DNA of 64,000 nt, from NCBI RefSeq assembly GCF_014905175.1, contig NC_057788.1, forward strand, positions 8,432,001-8,496,000. Reading direction: 5' to 3'. Positions 38,373 through 49,822 of the stretch are shown here, one piece after another. A model generated the notes under the pieces. It worked only from the letters and a program-made list of their open reading frames with translations, did not search any database and was not told where the DNA came from. The position numbers and the translations under genes were made by a program. The stretch is from Aphidius gifuensis (lineage: Eukaryota > Arthropoda > Insecta > Hymenoptera > Braconidae). Within the stretch, counting starts at the first letter, position 1; each line of letters opens with the position of its first letter.

Positions 38373-40862
38373 ATGCATGATAAATATTTTTTTGTTGTGT
38401 TAATACTACTGGCTATCTCTAAGATTCAACATGCATCATATGTTGAACTTGCACTCGAAACAATTGGCTTTATTAGTAATGCAATAACAATTTATCAGGG
38501 TGCAGAAGTGAAATTGGCGCCAGTTGATACATTTTCACCGATAAATAAAAGTATCTTTGAAATATCTGAGACAATAGATAGCAAACTTGATAGACTCAAT
38601 TCGCAGATTAGCAATATGGAAATAGAGTTAAGTAATTATATAGAAGAAAGACAATATTTACAACAGTATGAAAAAATATATCGCATTATTGATAGAGTCG
38701 ATTTTTTATACAACGAAACTCAAGTGTGGGCGAATTACTTGAAGATAAATAAACCATGGGATCTTGATAAAAAAACTGAGCAAATGATATCTCTTGATAA
38801 TGATTACCCTCAAGCAGTATTGTTTGAATTAAAAAAAAAAATTTTTAAAATCAGAAAACATAAAAGTTCATTTTTAAAAAATTTTCATAATTTATCATCA
38901 CAAATTAAATGTGACGAGGTTTTAATGACACCACAATATCAATTATTTTTACTTTATAAACAAATTATTTATACAGAAGTTCAAGGATTTGCATCAATGG
39001 CATTTTCATATATGTGGAAATATAAAGATAATAGTTCTAATCATGAAGTTAATGAGGTCAAAAATGAAAGAATTAAAAGTATTATTGAGTATACAGAATT
39101 GTTTAAAAATGCCATGAAAATGTCTAGAAATTTTATTCGACGGTGTGATGCAAATGATACGGAAAATAAAGACATAGGTAGGTCGACTCATAATGACATT
39201 ACATGAAATGATATTAATAGTAAAAATACAATACACTGTTTTTTTTTTTTTTTTTTTTTTTATTTCAAGGTAATAAAAATTATGCTTCTTTCAACAATGT
39301 GTTCTACACTACTGTACTCGATCAGGACAGTTCTATGCTTTATAGTACTCAAAAGATTATGCTAAATAATTTTTATTTGCATCAATTACATAGAAATTGC
39401 CAGCATATTAATTATAATTATGATGGAATTTGTCCTGGCTTATTAATGAATTGTCAAACTGCATTGTCCATTGATTATTGTAAACGGGTAAGTTCAAAAA
39501 TTTAATTAATAAGATTTTTATATGAAAGTAAAAAAAGAATGAGATATTGTAGAAATATTATTTTTATAAATTTATGTTTATATAGAATAAAGAAGATAAA
39601 ACAAGTACAAAAAATTATTTTTGGATACAAATCACAGAACGCGAGACGCCAAACAAAAAGAATTTTGGGGATAAAATTCATTCTTGTCAATCAACTCAAC
39701 TACAGTCGTATGCTGTACAAGGGAGTCATCCATTAACTCCAAGAAGATCTAATTTATATCCAGTTTATTGTGATTGTGTAGATGAAAGTATTCACACTAA
39801 AAGCGATTCAATTCGAGCCTTCAGTCTGTTGTGGTCTGAGACGAGTGATAAAATGTTGAGTATACTCACTGCCTCAAGTATATCATATAAATTATTTTAT
39901 TTTCATTTTTAAATATTATTTGTTTGTTTGTATAGGGTAGCAACTGGTGCACGTTTCGTTGCAAAAGATCGTATGATTCATATTCAACTGAGAGAAGGTA
40001 AACTTTTGCCAAATGGAGAAATTGATAAAACAACTGAGAGATGGGTACCACTTCCAACATTTAATTATAGTCATAATTTTCCTGATGTTGCTATTTATGA
40101 AAATGGAACACAACTTACATTGAAAGAAAATATTGATTTTGTCTCGATAAGTTACATGTATGCAAGGACCATATGTTTACAAAAATCGAGTATTGACGAC
40201 AATCATTTATTGACTGGTACGTAGAAAAATTCTAAAAGTGTAAAAAAAAAGAAAAGGGAAACAATTAGACTCTATAAATAATAATAATTCAAATTTTATA
40301 GGTATAAGATTCAATTATGAAAGCTTTGATCGTTTGAAACTTGAAGGAAAGTATGTTGGCTTTGATTATCGACATGGAAACTTTACTTCTGGAATGAAAT
40401 ATAAAAAACAACCATGCAGAAATTTGTATTAAAAATTTTAATTATAATTATTAGATATTACCAACAAAATATTTAAATGATTTAATTGAATGTAATTATT
40501 AATTTACAAATTTCAGACCTGAATTGATTTTAAATAATCCTGATGATCCACTTAAATTTGAAACACATCCACATGATTCTGAAGAAAATCAATTTATTAC
40601 TATCAGAGCATCGGACTTGATTAAAGATGCATCACAAACGACAATTCCATTTTTTGATCTTTTAGAAGTTGCACCTGAATTGAGTGTACCAATTACCGGG
40701 ATTGAACTATTTCACAAGGGACAATTTGATGGTACATCTGGTGGTTATATTTCCCTGAAAATTTATCCAATAAATTTAACTATGTATATGAATCCACCAC
40801 TGAATCTTGACATTCCTAATATTTTTAATTTAACAATATCTGAATTTGAAAGTCAAAAATAA
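38373..40862 (+). CDS. Array gene 6, secreted DUF4803-like protein
   Basis: Exons 38373-39177, 39270-39487, 39586-39859, 39936-40216, 40302-40425 and 40517-40862, about 682 residues. Exon 1 shares IEERQYLQQYEKIYR with copy 7 but starts like copies 3 and 4. Exon 5 is itself a hybrid: its first half (YESFDRLKLEGKYVGFDY) is of the B subtype and its second half (HGNFTSGMKYKKQPCRNL) is that of copy 1, with the matching GTATTA-type donor after AATTT. This is a strong sign of short-tract gene conversion. In QGFASMAF, Ser replaces the Ala of the other copies. Confidence 0.85.
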
Positions 40863-40987
40863 ATATGGAAATATAAATTTATATTGAAAAAATTCATCTT
40901 TAAAATATTTTTTTCAGTATTCTCCAATATTGAATGTGAATCGTAATTTAAAAATTAAAAGCAACTAGTTGAAAAATTTATTTTCCG

Positions 40988-41420
40988 TTGAAGGTACTGT
41001 CGCGCTGGACACGACCAGTCTCGGTATCGTCTCATTTTTCAAGACGATACTGAGACGATACCGTGTAGAAAAACGCTGAGACGATATATACCCAGTTTGA
41101 AAAACAAAATAAAATATAAAAAATAAATATTCATGATCAGAAAATTCAAATGAAATAAATAAAATTTAAAAAAACAGTGTTGATACTATTTTCAGACAAA
41201 ACAATAAATAAAATATGATTGATATAATAAAAAAAATAAAGAAACCATCTCAATTTTTAACCATATAGATTATACATGAACGTTTTTATATATTCATTTT
41301 TATTATTTTTATTCATCAATATCATTAACAAGTTTTAATTTTTCGGAATGATTTCACATACACGTTACTGATAAAATTAAGACTTATTTAAATTATATAT
41401 ATTCAAATTAAAATAATACT
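40988..41420. mobile_element. Truncated inverted-repeat element between copies 6 and 7
   Basis: The left end (TTGAAGGTACTGTCGCGCTG) and the GGTATCGTCTC/GAGACGATACC stem are intact, but no right end is seen before the copy 7 upstream region. The right boundary given is approximate. Confidence 0.55.
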
Positions 41421-41550
41421 CGAGAATGATTTATATTTTTTACAGATAAAACAAATTTTAAACAAGATGCATGTTTACATATTTAATCCGAAAAAAAACA
41501 TGTATATTAGTTGAGAGTAGATAAAGTTCGCATTTTTTATTTTATTTTAT

Positions 41551-41708
41551 TACTGTGAAATTACTGCGATTGGGACACGTAATTACTTTAGATGAAGATT
41601 ATTTTTTACCAGACACATTTTATCAAAGTATATCCTGGATGTCTAGAGTCTTTACAAGACATGTGTTAATTATATAAAAAAAAGTTTCTCAATTCGGGTA
41701 TATAAATA
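41551..41708 (+). promoter_or_regulatory. Core promoter of array copy 7
   Basis: The conserved box at 41551-41586 (TTACTGCGATTGGGACACGT) is shared with copy 6. TATATAAATA at 41699-41708 is the closest to a consensus TATA box in the array and is followed by GCCCCCGAAATTATAAT. Confidence 0.65.
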
Positions 41709-41822
41709 GCCCCCGAAATTATAATTGTACAATCTTAAATAATTTTTTTCTCAATTGGGTGCTTCGTGTATTAAAATTTAGATAAAAAAAATATTATTTT
41801 TTAGTGAATATAATATTTAAAA

Positions 41823-44538
41823 ATGCATGGTAAATATTTATTTGTTGTGTTAATACTACTGGCTATCTCTAAGATTCAACATGCATCATATGTTGAACTT
41901 GCACTCGAAACAATTGGCTTTATTAGTAATGCAATAACAATTTATCAGAGTGCAGAACTGAAATTAGCACCAGTTGATCCATTTGCACCGATGAATAAAA
42001 GTATCTTTGAATTTTCTGATTCAATAGAAAGCAAACTTGATAGACTCAATTTGCAGATTAGCAATATAGAAATAGAGTTAGGAAGTTATATAGAAGAAAG
42101 ACAATATTTACAACAGTATGAAAAAATATATCGAAATATTGATAGAATTGCTTTTTTATACAATGAAACTCGAGTGTGGGCAACATACTCGAAGATAAAT
42201 AAACCATGGGATCTTGGAAGAAAAGTCAATCAAATGATATCTCTTGATAATGATTACCCTCAAACAGTATTGTTTGAATTAAAAAAAATATTTTTTAAAA
42301 TAAGAAAAAATAAAAATTCATTTTTAAAAAATTTTCTCATATTATCATCACAAAATAAATGTGACGAGGTTTTAATGACACCACAATATCAATTATTTTT
42401 ACTTTATAAACAAATTATTTATACAGAAGTTCAAGGATTTGCGGCAATGGCATTTTCATATATGTGGAAATATAAAAGTATTAATTCTAATCAGGAAGTA
42501 AAAGAGGTCAAAAATGAAAGAATTAAAAGTATTATCCAGTATACAGAGTTGTTTAAAAATGCCATGAAAATTTCTAGAAATTTTATTCGACGGTGTGATG
42601 CAAAGTATAAGGAAAATGAAAACATAGGTAGGTCGATGCATAATGACAATCGATGAAATAAAATTAATAGTAAAAATACAATACACTGTTTTTTTTTTTT
42701 TTTTTTTTTCAAGGTAATAAAAGTTATGCTTCTTTTAACAATTTGTTCTACACTACTGTACTCGATCGGGACAGTTTTATGCTTTATGGTGTCCAAAAAA
42801 TAATGCAAAATAATTTTTATTTGTATCAATTACATAAAAACTGCCAGCATATTAATTTTAATCATGATGAAATTTGTCGTGGTTTACTAAGAAATTGTCA
42901 GAATGCATTGTCCATTGATTATTGTAAACGGGTAGGTTAAAAAATTTATAAGATTTTTATATGAAAGTAAAAAAAGAATAAGATTGTGGAAATATTATTT
43001 CATGTTACAAGGGCAGTGGGAATAATGTGTGAATTTCCAAAGCGTAAGAGGGGTAGTGCGCTTTTTGGAAATTCACACATTATTACCACTGTCCCTAGTA
43101 ACATAAAATATGGTTCGTTACATGTGCCCAATCAGAGAGCCCGCTCACAACTCATTTGGAGGGGAAACACTCGCCAAGACTCGTGCTTGCCCCTCCAAAT
43201 TCGTTGAGAGCACACTCTCTGAGTGGGCACTTGTAACGAAATATACTATTTCGAAATTTCATTTATAGAATAAAGAAGATAAAACAAGTACGAAAAATTA
43301 TTATTGGATAAAAGTCACAGAACGTGAGACAGAAAACCAAATGACTTTTGGTGATAGAGATCATTTTTGCCCATCGTCTCAATCACTGATAAATATTGCA
43401 AAAGGAAGTCATCCAATGAATCAAAAAACTTCAACATCATATCCAGTTTATTGCGATTGCATTGATGAAAATATTTACACTAATAACGAAACGATTAGAG
43501 CTTTCAGTTTGTTATGGTCCGAGACGAGTGATGAAATGTTGAGTACCTTCAAGAATATTTTGTACATTATTTGTTTTATTTCATTTAAAATATAATTTGT
43601 TGGATGATTATTTGTTTGTTTGGATAGGGTTGCAACTGGTGCAAGACTTGTTGCAAAAGATCGTATGATTCATATTCAACTGAGAGAAGCTAAACTTTTG
43701 CCATTTGGAGAAATTGATAAAACAACTGAGCGATGGGTACCACTTCCGACATTTAAATATCGTTATAATTTTCCAAAGTGGGCAACTTATCCAAATGGTA
43801 CGGAGTTTTCATTTGAAGAAAATGTACATTTTGTGCCAATACAATATCTTTTTTCAAAAAATATATGCCTACAAAAAGTGACCTTTGATGGAAAACATTT
43901 AATAACTGGTAAATTATAAAACTTGTAAAAAAAAAAAACGATTAATAAGGAAAAAATGATTTTTATTTTTTTTAGGTATTAAATTTAAATATGAGTTTAG
44001 TTTCAATATTCAACTTGAAGCAAAATATATTGACTTTGATTATGAACATGGTAATTTTACTTCTGGAAGGAAATATAAAGAACAATCATGTACTCAGCTG
44101 TAATATAAAATTTTAATTATCATTATTAGGATATTAGCAACAAAATATTTAAATGATTTAATTGAATGTAATTGTTAATTTACACATTTCAGACCTGAAT
44201 TGATTTTAAATAATCCTGATGATCCACTTAAATTTAAAACACATCCACATGATTCTAAAGAAAATCAATTTATTTCTATCAGATCATCGGACTTGATTAA
44301 AGATGCATCACAAACAACAATTCCATTTTTTGATCTTTTAGAAGTTGCACCTGAATTGAGTGTACCAATTACTGGGATTGAACTATTTCACAAGGGACAA
44401 TTTGATGGTACATCTGGTGGTTATATTTCCCTGAAAATTTATCCAATAAATTTAACTATGTATATGAATCCACCACTGAATCTTGACATTTCTAATATTT
44501 CTAATTTAACAATATCTGAATTTGAAAGTCAAAAATAA
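41823..44538 (+). CDS. Array gene 7, secreted DUF4803-like protein
   Basis: Exons 41823-42627, 42714-42931, 43269-43542, 43628-43908, 43976-44099 and 44193-44538, about 682 residues. Exon 1 resembles copies 4 and 6. Exon 2 carries CRGLLRNCQ, in which Arg replaces Pro of the usual CPG motif, shared only with copy 8. Exons 3 and 4 switch to the copy 1/2/8 subtype, and exon 5 keeps it in its first half. Exon 6 returns to the common type. Intron 2 holds a ~250-bp palindromic insertion (43001-43246) absent from all sister introns. Confidence 0.85.
43001..43246. mobile_element. Double-hairpin insertion in intron 2 of array gene 7
   Basis: Two adjacent long palindromes: 43002-43104 (arms ATGTTACAAGGGCAGTGGGA and its near-complement) and 43114-43240 (arms TTCGTTACATGTGCCC and GGGCACTTGTAACGAA, with an inner TTTGGAGGGG/CCCCTCCAAA stem). 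It is much GC-richer than the host intron. Sister introns give the empty site; a short TATTT-like repeat flanks it. This is a fold-back MITE or an RNA-derived insertion. No coding frame is credible. Confidence 0.8.
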
Positions 44539-45030
44539 ATATAAAAATACATTAAATAAATAAAAAATTTCTATTATTTATCAATATTTTTTAACAAGTT
44601 TTAATTTTTTGGATTTTTTTTGGATGAAATATTTATCCTCAGAAGAGATCATTACTTTTATTGTATTTAATATTGTTATGATTTCGTTTGGAGTCGAAGT
44701 AAGGCATTCCTTGGTTTGGAGGTATTCTTGAAGTATAAATAAACAAACGGAAATAAATTTCACAATTTAAATTGTAATTTAAAAATTAAAAAATATGATT
44801 CAATGAAAACTGGTTAAAATATTGTAAAATAATAAAAGAGAGATAAAAAAAATCATCAAATAAAAGATAAATGAATATAAATTTATGATCATTTCGTAAT
44901 TTTTTTATTTACGTATATGTAATCTTTTCAGTTGAAACTTTTCTAACATGTTTTTAAACATGTTGACATAACATTTGAAAACAATTAAGTAGCTGACACT
45001 AGATATGGATCATGTTGTTTTTTATTTTTT

Positions 45031-45165
45031 TACTACGAAACAAATGATGTTTGAGCCACGTAATTATTTTTCAAAAGACACATCTTCTCGAAGTATTTCG
45101 TGGATACCCAAAGTCTTTACAAGGCATGTGTTTATTATCTAAAAAAAAAAAGTCTCTCAATATAG
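45031..45165 (+). promoter_or_regulatory. Core promoter of array copy 8, weakened form
   Basis: The conserved box at 45031-45066 reads GATGTTTGAGCCACGTAATT. The TATA run is reduced to AATATAG at 45159-45165. The region from about 44637 to the ATG is almost the same as the region upstream of copy 2. Confidence 0.6.
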
Positions 45166-45278
45166 CCTCTGAAAATATAATTGTACAATCTTGAATAATT
45201 TTTTTATCAATTGGGTGCTTCGTGTATTAAAATTTGAATAAAAAAAAGATTATTTTTTTGTGAATATAATATTTAAAA

Positions 45279-47747
45279 ATGCATGATAAATATTCATTTG
45301 TTGTGTTAACATTACTGGCAATCTCTGGGATTCAACATGCAACATATGTTGAACTTGCACTTGAAACAATTGGCTTTATTAGTAGTGTAACAACAATTTA
45401 TCAGAGTCCTGAATTAAAATTACCACCAGTTAATACATTTTCACCGATCAAACAAGGTATCTTTGAACTATCTGAGACAATAGAAAACAAACTTGATAGA
45501 CTCAATTTGCAAGTCGACAATATCGAAATGTATTTAAAAAATTATATAATAACAGAAGAATCTTCAGAACAGTATGAAAAAATATATCGCAATATTGATA
45601 GAATTGCTTTTTTATACAATGAAACTCGAATGTGGACAAAATACTTGAAGATGAATAAAACATGGGATCTCGATAGAAAAACTGATCAAATGGTATCTCT
45701 TGATAATGATTACCCTCAAGCAGTAATGTTTGAATTGAAAAAACAATTTTTTAAAATCAGAAAAAATAAAAATTCATTTTTAAAAAATTTTCTTATATTA
45801 TCATCACAAAATAAATGTGACGAGGTTTTAATGACACCACAATATCAATTATATTCACTCTATAAACAAATTATTTATACAGAAGTTCAAGGATTTGCAG
45901 CAATGGCATTTTCATATATGTGGAAATATAAAAATATTAGTTCTAATCAGGAAGTAAAAGAGGTCAAAAATGAAAGAATGAAAAGTATTATTGAGTATAC
46001 AGAATTGTTTAAAAATGCCATGAAAATGTCTAGAAATTTTATTCGACGGTGTGATGCAAAGTATAAGAAAAATGAAAACACAGGTAGGTCGATGCATAAT
46101 GACAATAGATGAAATAAAATTAATAGTAGAAATACATTATATACTGGTTTTTTTTTTTTTTTTTCAAGATAAAACTTATGCTTCTTTTAACAATGTGTTT
46201 TTCACTACTGTGCTTGATCAGGAAAGTTTTATGCTTTATGGTGTCCAAAAAATAATGCAAGATAATTTTTATTTGTATCAATTACATAAAAATTGCCGGC
46301 ATACTAATTTCAATCATGATGAAATTTGTCGTGGTTTACTAAGAAATTGTCAAAGTGCATTGTCCATTGATTATTGTAAACGGGTAGGTTAAAAGTTTAA
46401 TTTATAAGATTTTTATATGAAAGTAAAAAAAGAATGCGAGATTGTGGAAATATAATTTTTCGAAATTTCATCTACAGAATAAAGAAGATAAAACAAGTAC
46501 GAAAAATTATTATTGGATAAAAGTCACAGAACGTGAGACAGAAAACCAAATGACTTTTGGTGATGGAAATCATTTTTGTCCATCGTCTCAATCACTGACA
46601 AATATTGTACGAGGGGGTTATCCAATGAATCCAAAAATTTCGATATCATATCCAGTTTATTGCGATTGCATTGATGAAAATATTTACACTGATAACAAAA
46701 CGATTAGAGCTTTCAGTTTGTTATGGTCCGAGACGAGTGATGAAATGTTGAGTACCTTCAAGAATATTTTGTACATTATTTGTTTTATTTCATTTAAAAT
46801 ATAATTTGTTGGATGATTATTTGTTTGTTTGGATAGGGTTGCAACTGGTGCAAGACTTGTTGCAAAAGATCGTATGATTCATATTCAACTGAGAGAAGCT
46901 AAACTTTTGCCATTTGGAGAAATTGATAAAACAACTGAGCGATGGGTACCACTTCCGACATTTAAATATCGTTATAATTTTCCAAAGTGGGCAACTTATC
47001 CAAATGGCACGGAATTTTCATTTGAAGAAAATGTACATTTTGTGCCAATACAATATCTTTTTTCAAAAAATATATGCTTACAAAAAGTTACCTTCGATGG
47101 AAAACATTTAATAACTGGTAAATTATAAAACTTGTAAAAAGAAAAAACAATTAATAAGGAAAAAATGATTTTTATTTTTTTTAGGTATTAAATTTAAATA
47201 TGAGTTTAGTTTCAATATTCAACTTGAAGCAAAATATATTGACTTTGATTATGAACATGGAAATTTTACTTCTGGAAGGAAATATAAAGAACAATCATGT
47301 ACTCAGCTGTAATATAAAATTCAAATTATCATTATTAGGATATTAGCAACAAAATATTTAAATGATTTAATTGAATATAATTATTAATTTACAAATTTCA
47401 GACCTGAATTGATTTTAAATAATCCTGATGATCCACTTAAATTTGAAACACATCCACATGATTCTGAAGAAAATCAATTTATTTCTATCAGATCATCAGA
47501 CTTGATTAAAGATGCATCACAAACAACAATTCCATTTTTTGATCTTTTAGAAGTTGCACCTGAAATTAGTGTACCAATTTCGGGGATTGAGCTATTTCAC
47601 AAGGGACAATTTGATGGTACATCTGGTGGTTATATTTCCCTGAAAATTTATCCAATAAATTTAACTATGTATATGAATCCACCACTGAATCCTGACATTT
47701 CTAATATTTTAAATTTAACAATATCTGAATTTGAAAGTCAAAAATAA
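45279..47747 (+). CDS. Array gene 8, secreted DUF4803-like protein
   Basis: Exons 45279-46083, 46169-46383, 46478-46751, 46837-47117, 47185-47308 and 47402-47747, about 681 residues. The first ~40 codons match copies 1 and 2 (SGIQHATYVELALETIGF, then SSVTTIY), after which exon 1 becomes the copy 5 subtype (SPELKLPPVNTFSPIKQGIF). The switch point lies inside exon 1. Exon 2 lacks one codon at its start (acceptor CAAG/AT) and has the CRG variant of copy 7. Exons 3-5 are almost identical to copy 7. This is the last copy; no further exon of the family is seen to the right. Confidence 0.85.
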
Positions 47748-49822
47748 ATATGGAAATACAAACCAATTATAAAAATTACTGTTATAGTTACATTATTAAA
47801 TTCAGAAAGTTCATCTACAAAATTAACACAATAAATGCTACCTTGTAAATAAATTATAAGTTAATATAATTTATAACTAAAAACCAAAATACAATTTTTA
47901 TTGTTTGTAAATTTTTCCAACATTTTTTTCAACAACCATCAAGCTGTTTTAAATAAATGTGGCCATTATTTATTTTATGAAAAAATTATTATACTTGGTA
48001 ATTTAAATTAACACTTGATTTACCAGTACATGTACTGATAAGTGATAACACTGCTAGTATTAATAAGTATCAATCATTTTAATTTAAAATGAATTAATTA
48101 CTTGTTACTGCGTTAAACTAAAGTAGTCATTTTAAAAATAAATACCATGATTAAATCAACACCAACAATATTAATTTTTGTCTCTAATAATTTCAGTTGT
48201 AATTTCGTAAATCGTAATGGTGTGAGTCGTAAAGTCAGGGTACCATGTCTTTGCAATCCATGTCATTTCGATTCACGACATTACGATTTACGACATTACG
48301 ACGAATAATTGCTTATTTGCTGTTTAGTTGTATAATTTCAGTTATATATAATTAAAGTTGTATAATTAAGTTTTATATTACCAGTTTACATTGTAATTTA
48401 AAGCTACTACTATTTAAAAAAAAAGATCAAATTTTTATTTTCACCAGTTGTTTCAGCATTCATTGACAATTGGCAATCAGAAATTTGGTGTCATATACAA
48501 TCTTGTTCAAAACTATAACTTGAAATATATTTATGTTATTATTTTTATTTTTTATTTTTGTTTACTAACCTTTTGTATGATCATTATTATGTTTATTTTT
48601 TTTCTTAAATTAAAACTTCATTTTTTTTAATTAAATTTTCTTTATTATTTGTAATGAATATCTCTGGTGGAAATATTTCTCCGACTTTATCAAACTTTCT
48701 TCAACTTTTCTCCGCCATTTTTCGAATCATGGCTCATTTTCGTAACAAGTCGGAGAAGTTCCAAGAAAAAAATACCACTTCATTGATAAATCAACATCAA
48801 TAATCTCAATTTTTCTCGAAAAAAACTTTAAAATTAATTTAAAAAAACTTAACTATTAAAAAAAAATTAAATACATCATTTTTTGGTCTATGTAATTTTA
48901 AGAATTTATATACTCTTTTTTTACAAAATAATATACAATCAACACATTTATTTTAATTATACAAAAAAAAAAAAAGTTAAAAATAATATAATTGAAAAAT
49001 TTCTATTTAAAAAATAAATAAATAATTTTTTGCTCGACAAAAAAAAAAAAAAAAAAGATACTTTTTTTAATTTTTATTTACATGACAATAGTTGAAATTA
49101 TAAATAATAATTTTTTTTTTAAATATTGAATAATAGTTTAATATATTTATTGATATAATTTTTATGAAAATATTTTTAGCAAAAAAAAAATATAGAAAAT
49201 GTACAAAACATTTATATGAAAAAAAAAAAAAAAACTATTTATTCAGTCTTCAACTATTTGAGCAAAAATTCTTGTAATTAATAATTTAATTAGTCAATTA
49301 TTATGAATGACATTTGAAGTATGTTTTTTTCTCTAACAATCGGACAAAATTTTGATTAAATTTAAATAATATTTCATCTAAAAAAAATATATATTATATA
49401 TTTTATTTAAAAAAAAAAAAAACATTAATTTGCTGACTTTTATTTGACAATTGTAATAATTATTAATAACAATCCATTGAATTTATTTATTTATTGAAAA
49501 ATAAACAAACAAACTATACAAATTAATTTCTTTTTTTTTTTTAATTATTATTTACAATTTTCCGTATAGTTTGTTTATAATTTTCCAGCTTAAAAGAAAT
49601 TATATGAAAAAAAAAAAATTATAAAATATTCTATAATTAGATCAACAATGGAACGTAACAATAAATACCTTCGATGGATTTTACGATTGATTTTAAACAA
49701 TTAAAAAAATTGAAAATACAAAAAACTATTTAAAATAAAAAAAGCTACTGACATTTTAAATGACGAAAAAAAAAAAAAAAGATACTGACAAATATTAATT
49801 GCTCTAGTACGAAATGAAATTT
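47748..49822. other. Spacer between the array and shade
   Basis: No gene. It contains an inverted repeat at about 48205-48293 (TCGTAAATCGTAATGG versus ATTACGATTTACGA), the right copy of the array-flanking repeat (48485-48695), and then AT-rich DNA with many poly-A runs that should include the shade 3' UTR. Confidence 0.55.
48485..48695 (+). repeat. Diverged direct repeat flanking the gene array, right copy
   Basis: Matches 20527-20757 in order and orientation, with moderate divergence. The GC-rich open block that precedes the left copy (20306-20490) is not found here. Confidence 0.75.

Noticed and set aside
21428..47747. Integrated bracovirus segment
   Set aside because: Gene structure is that of ordinary spliced insect genes of an endogenous family, with no segment boundary motif, no known polydnavirus gene family and normal flanking genes. 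Location between conserved genes also argues against it.
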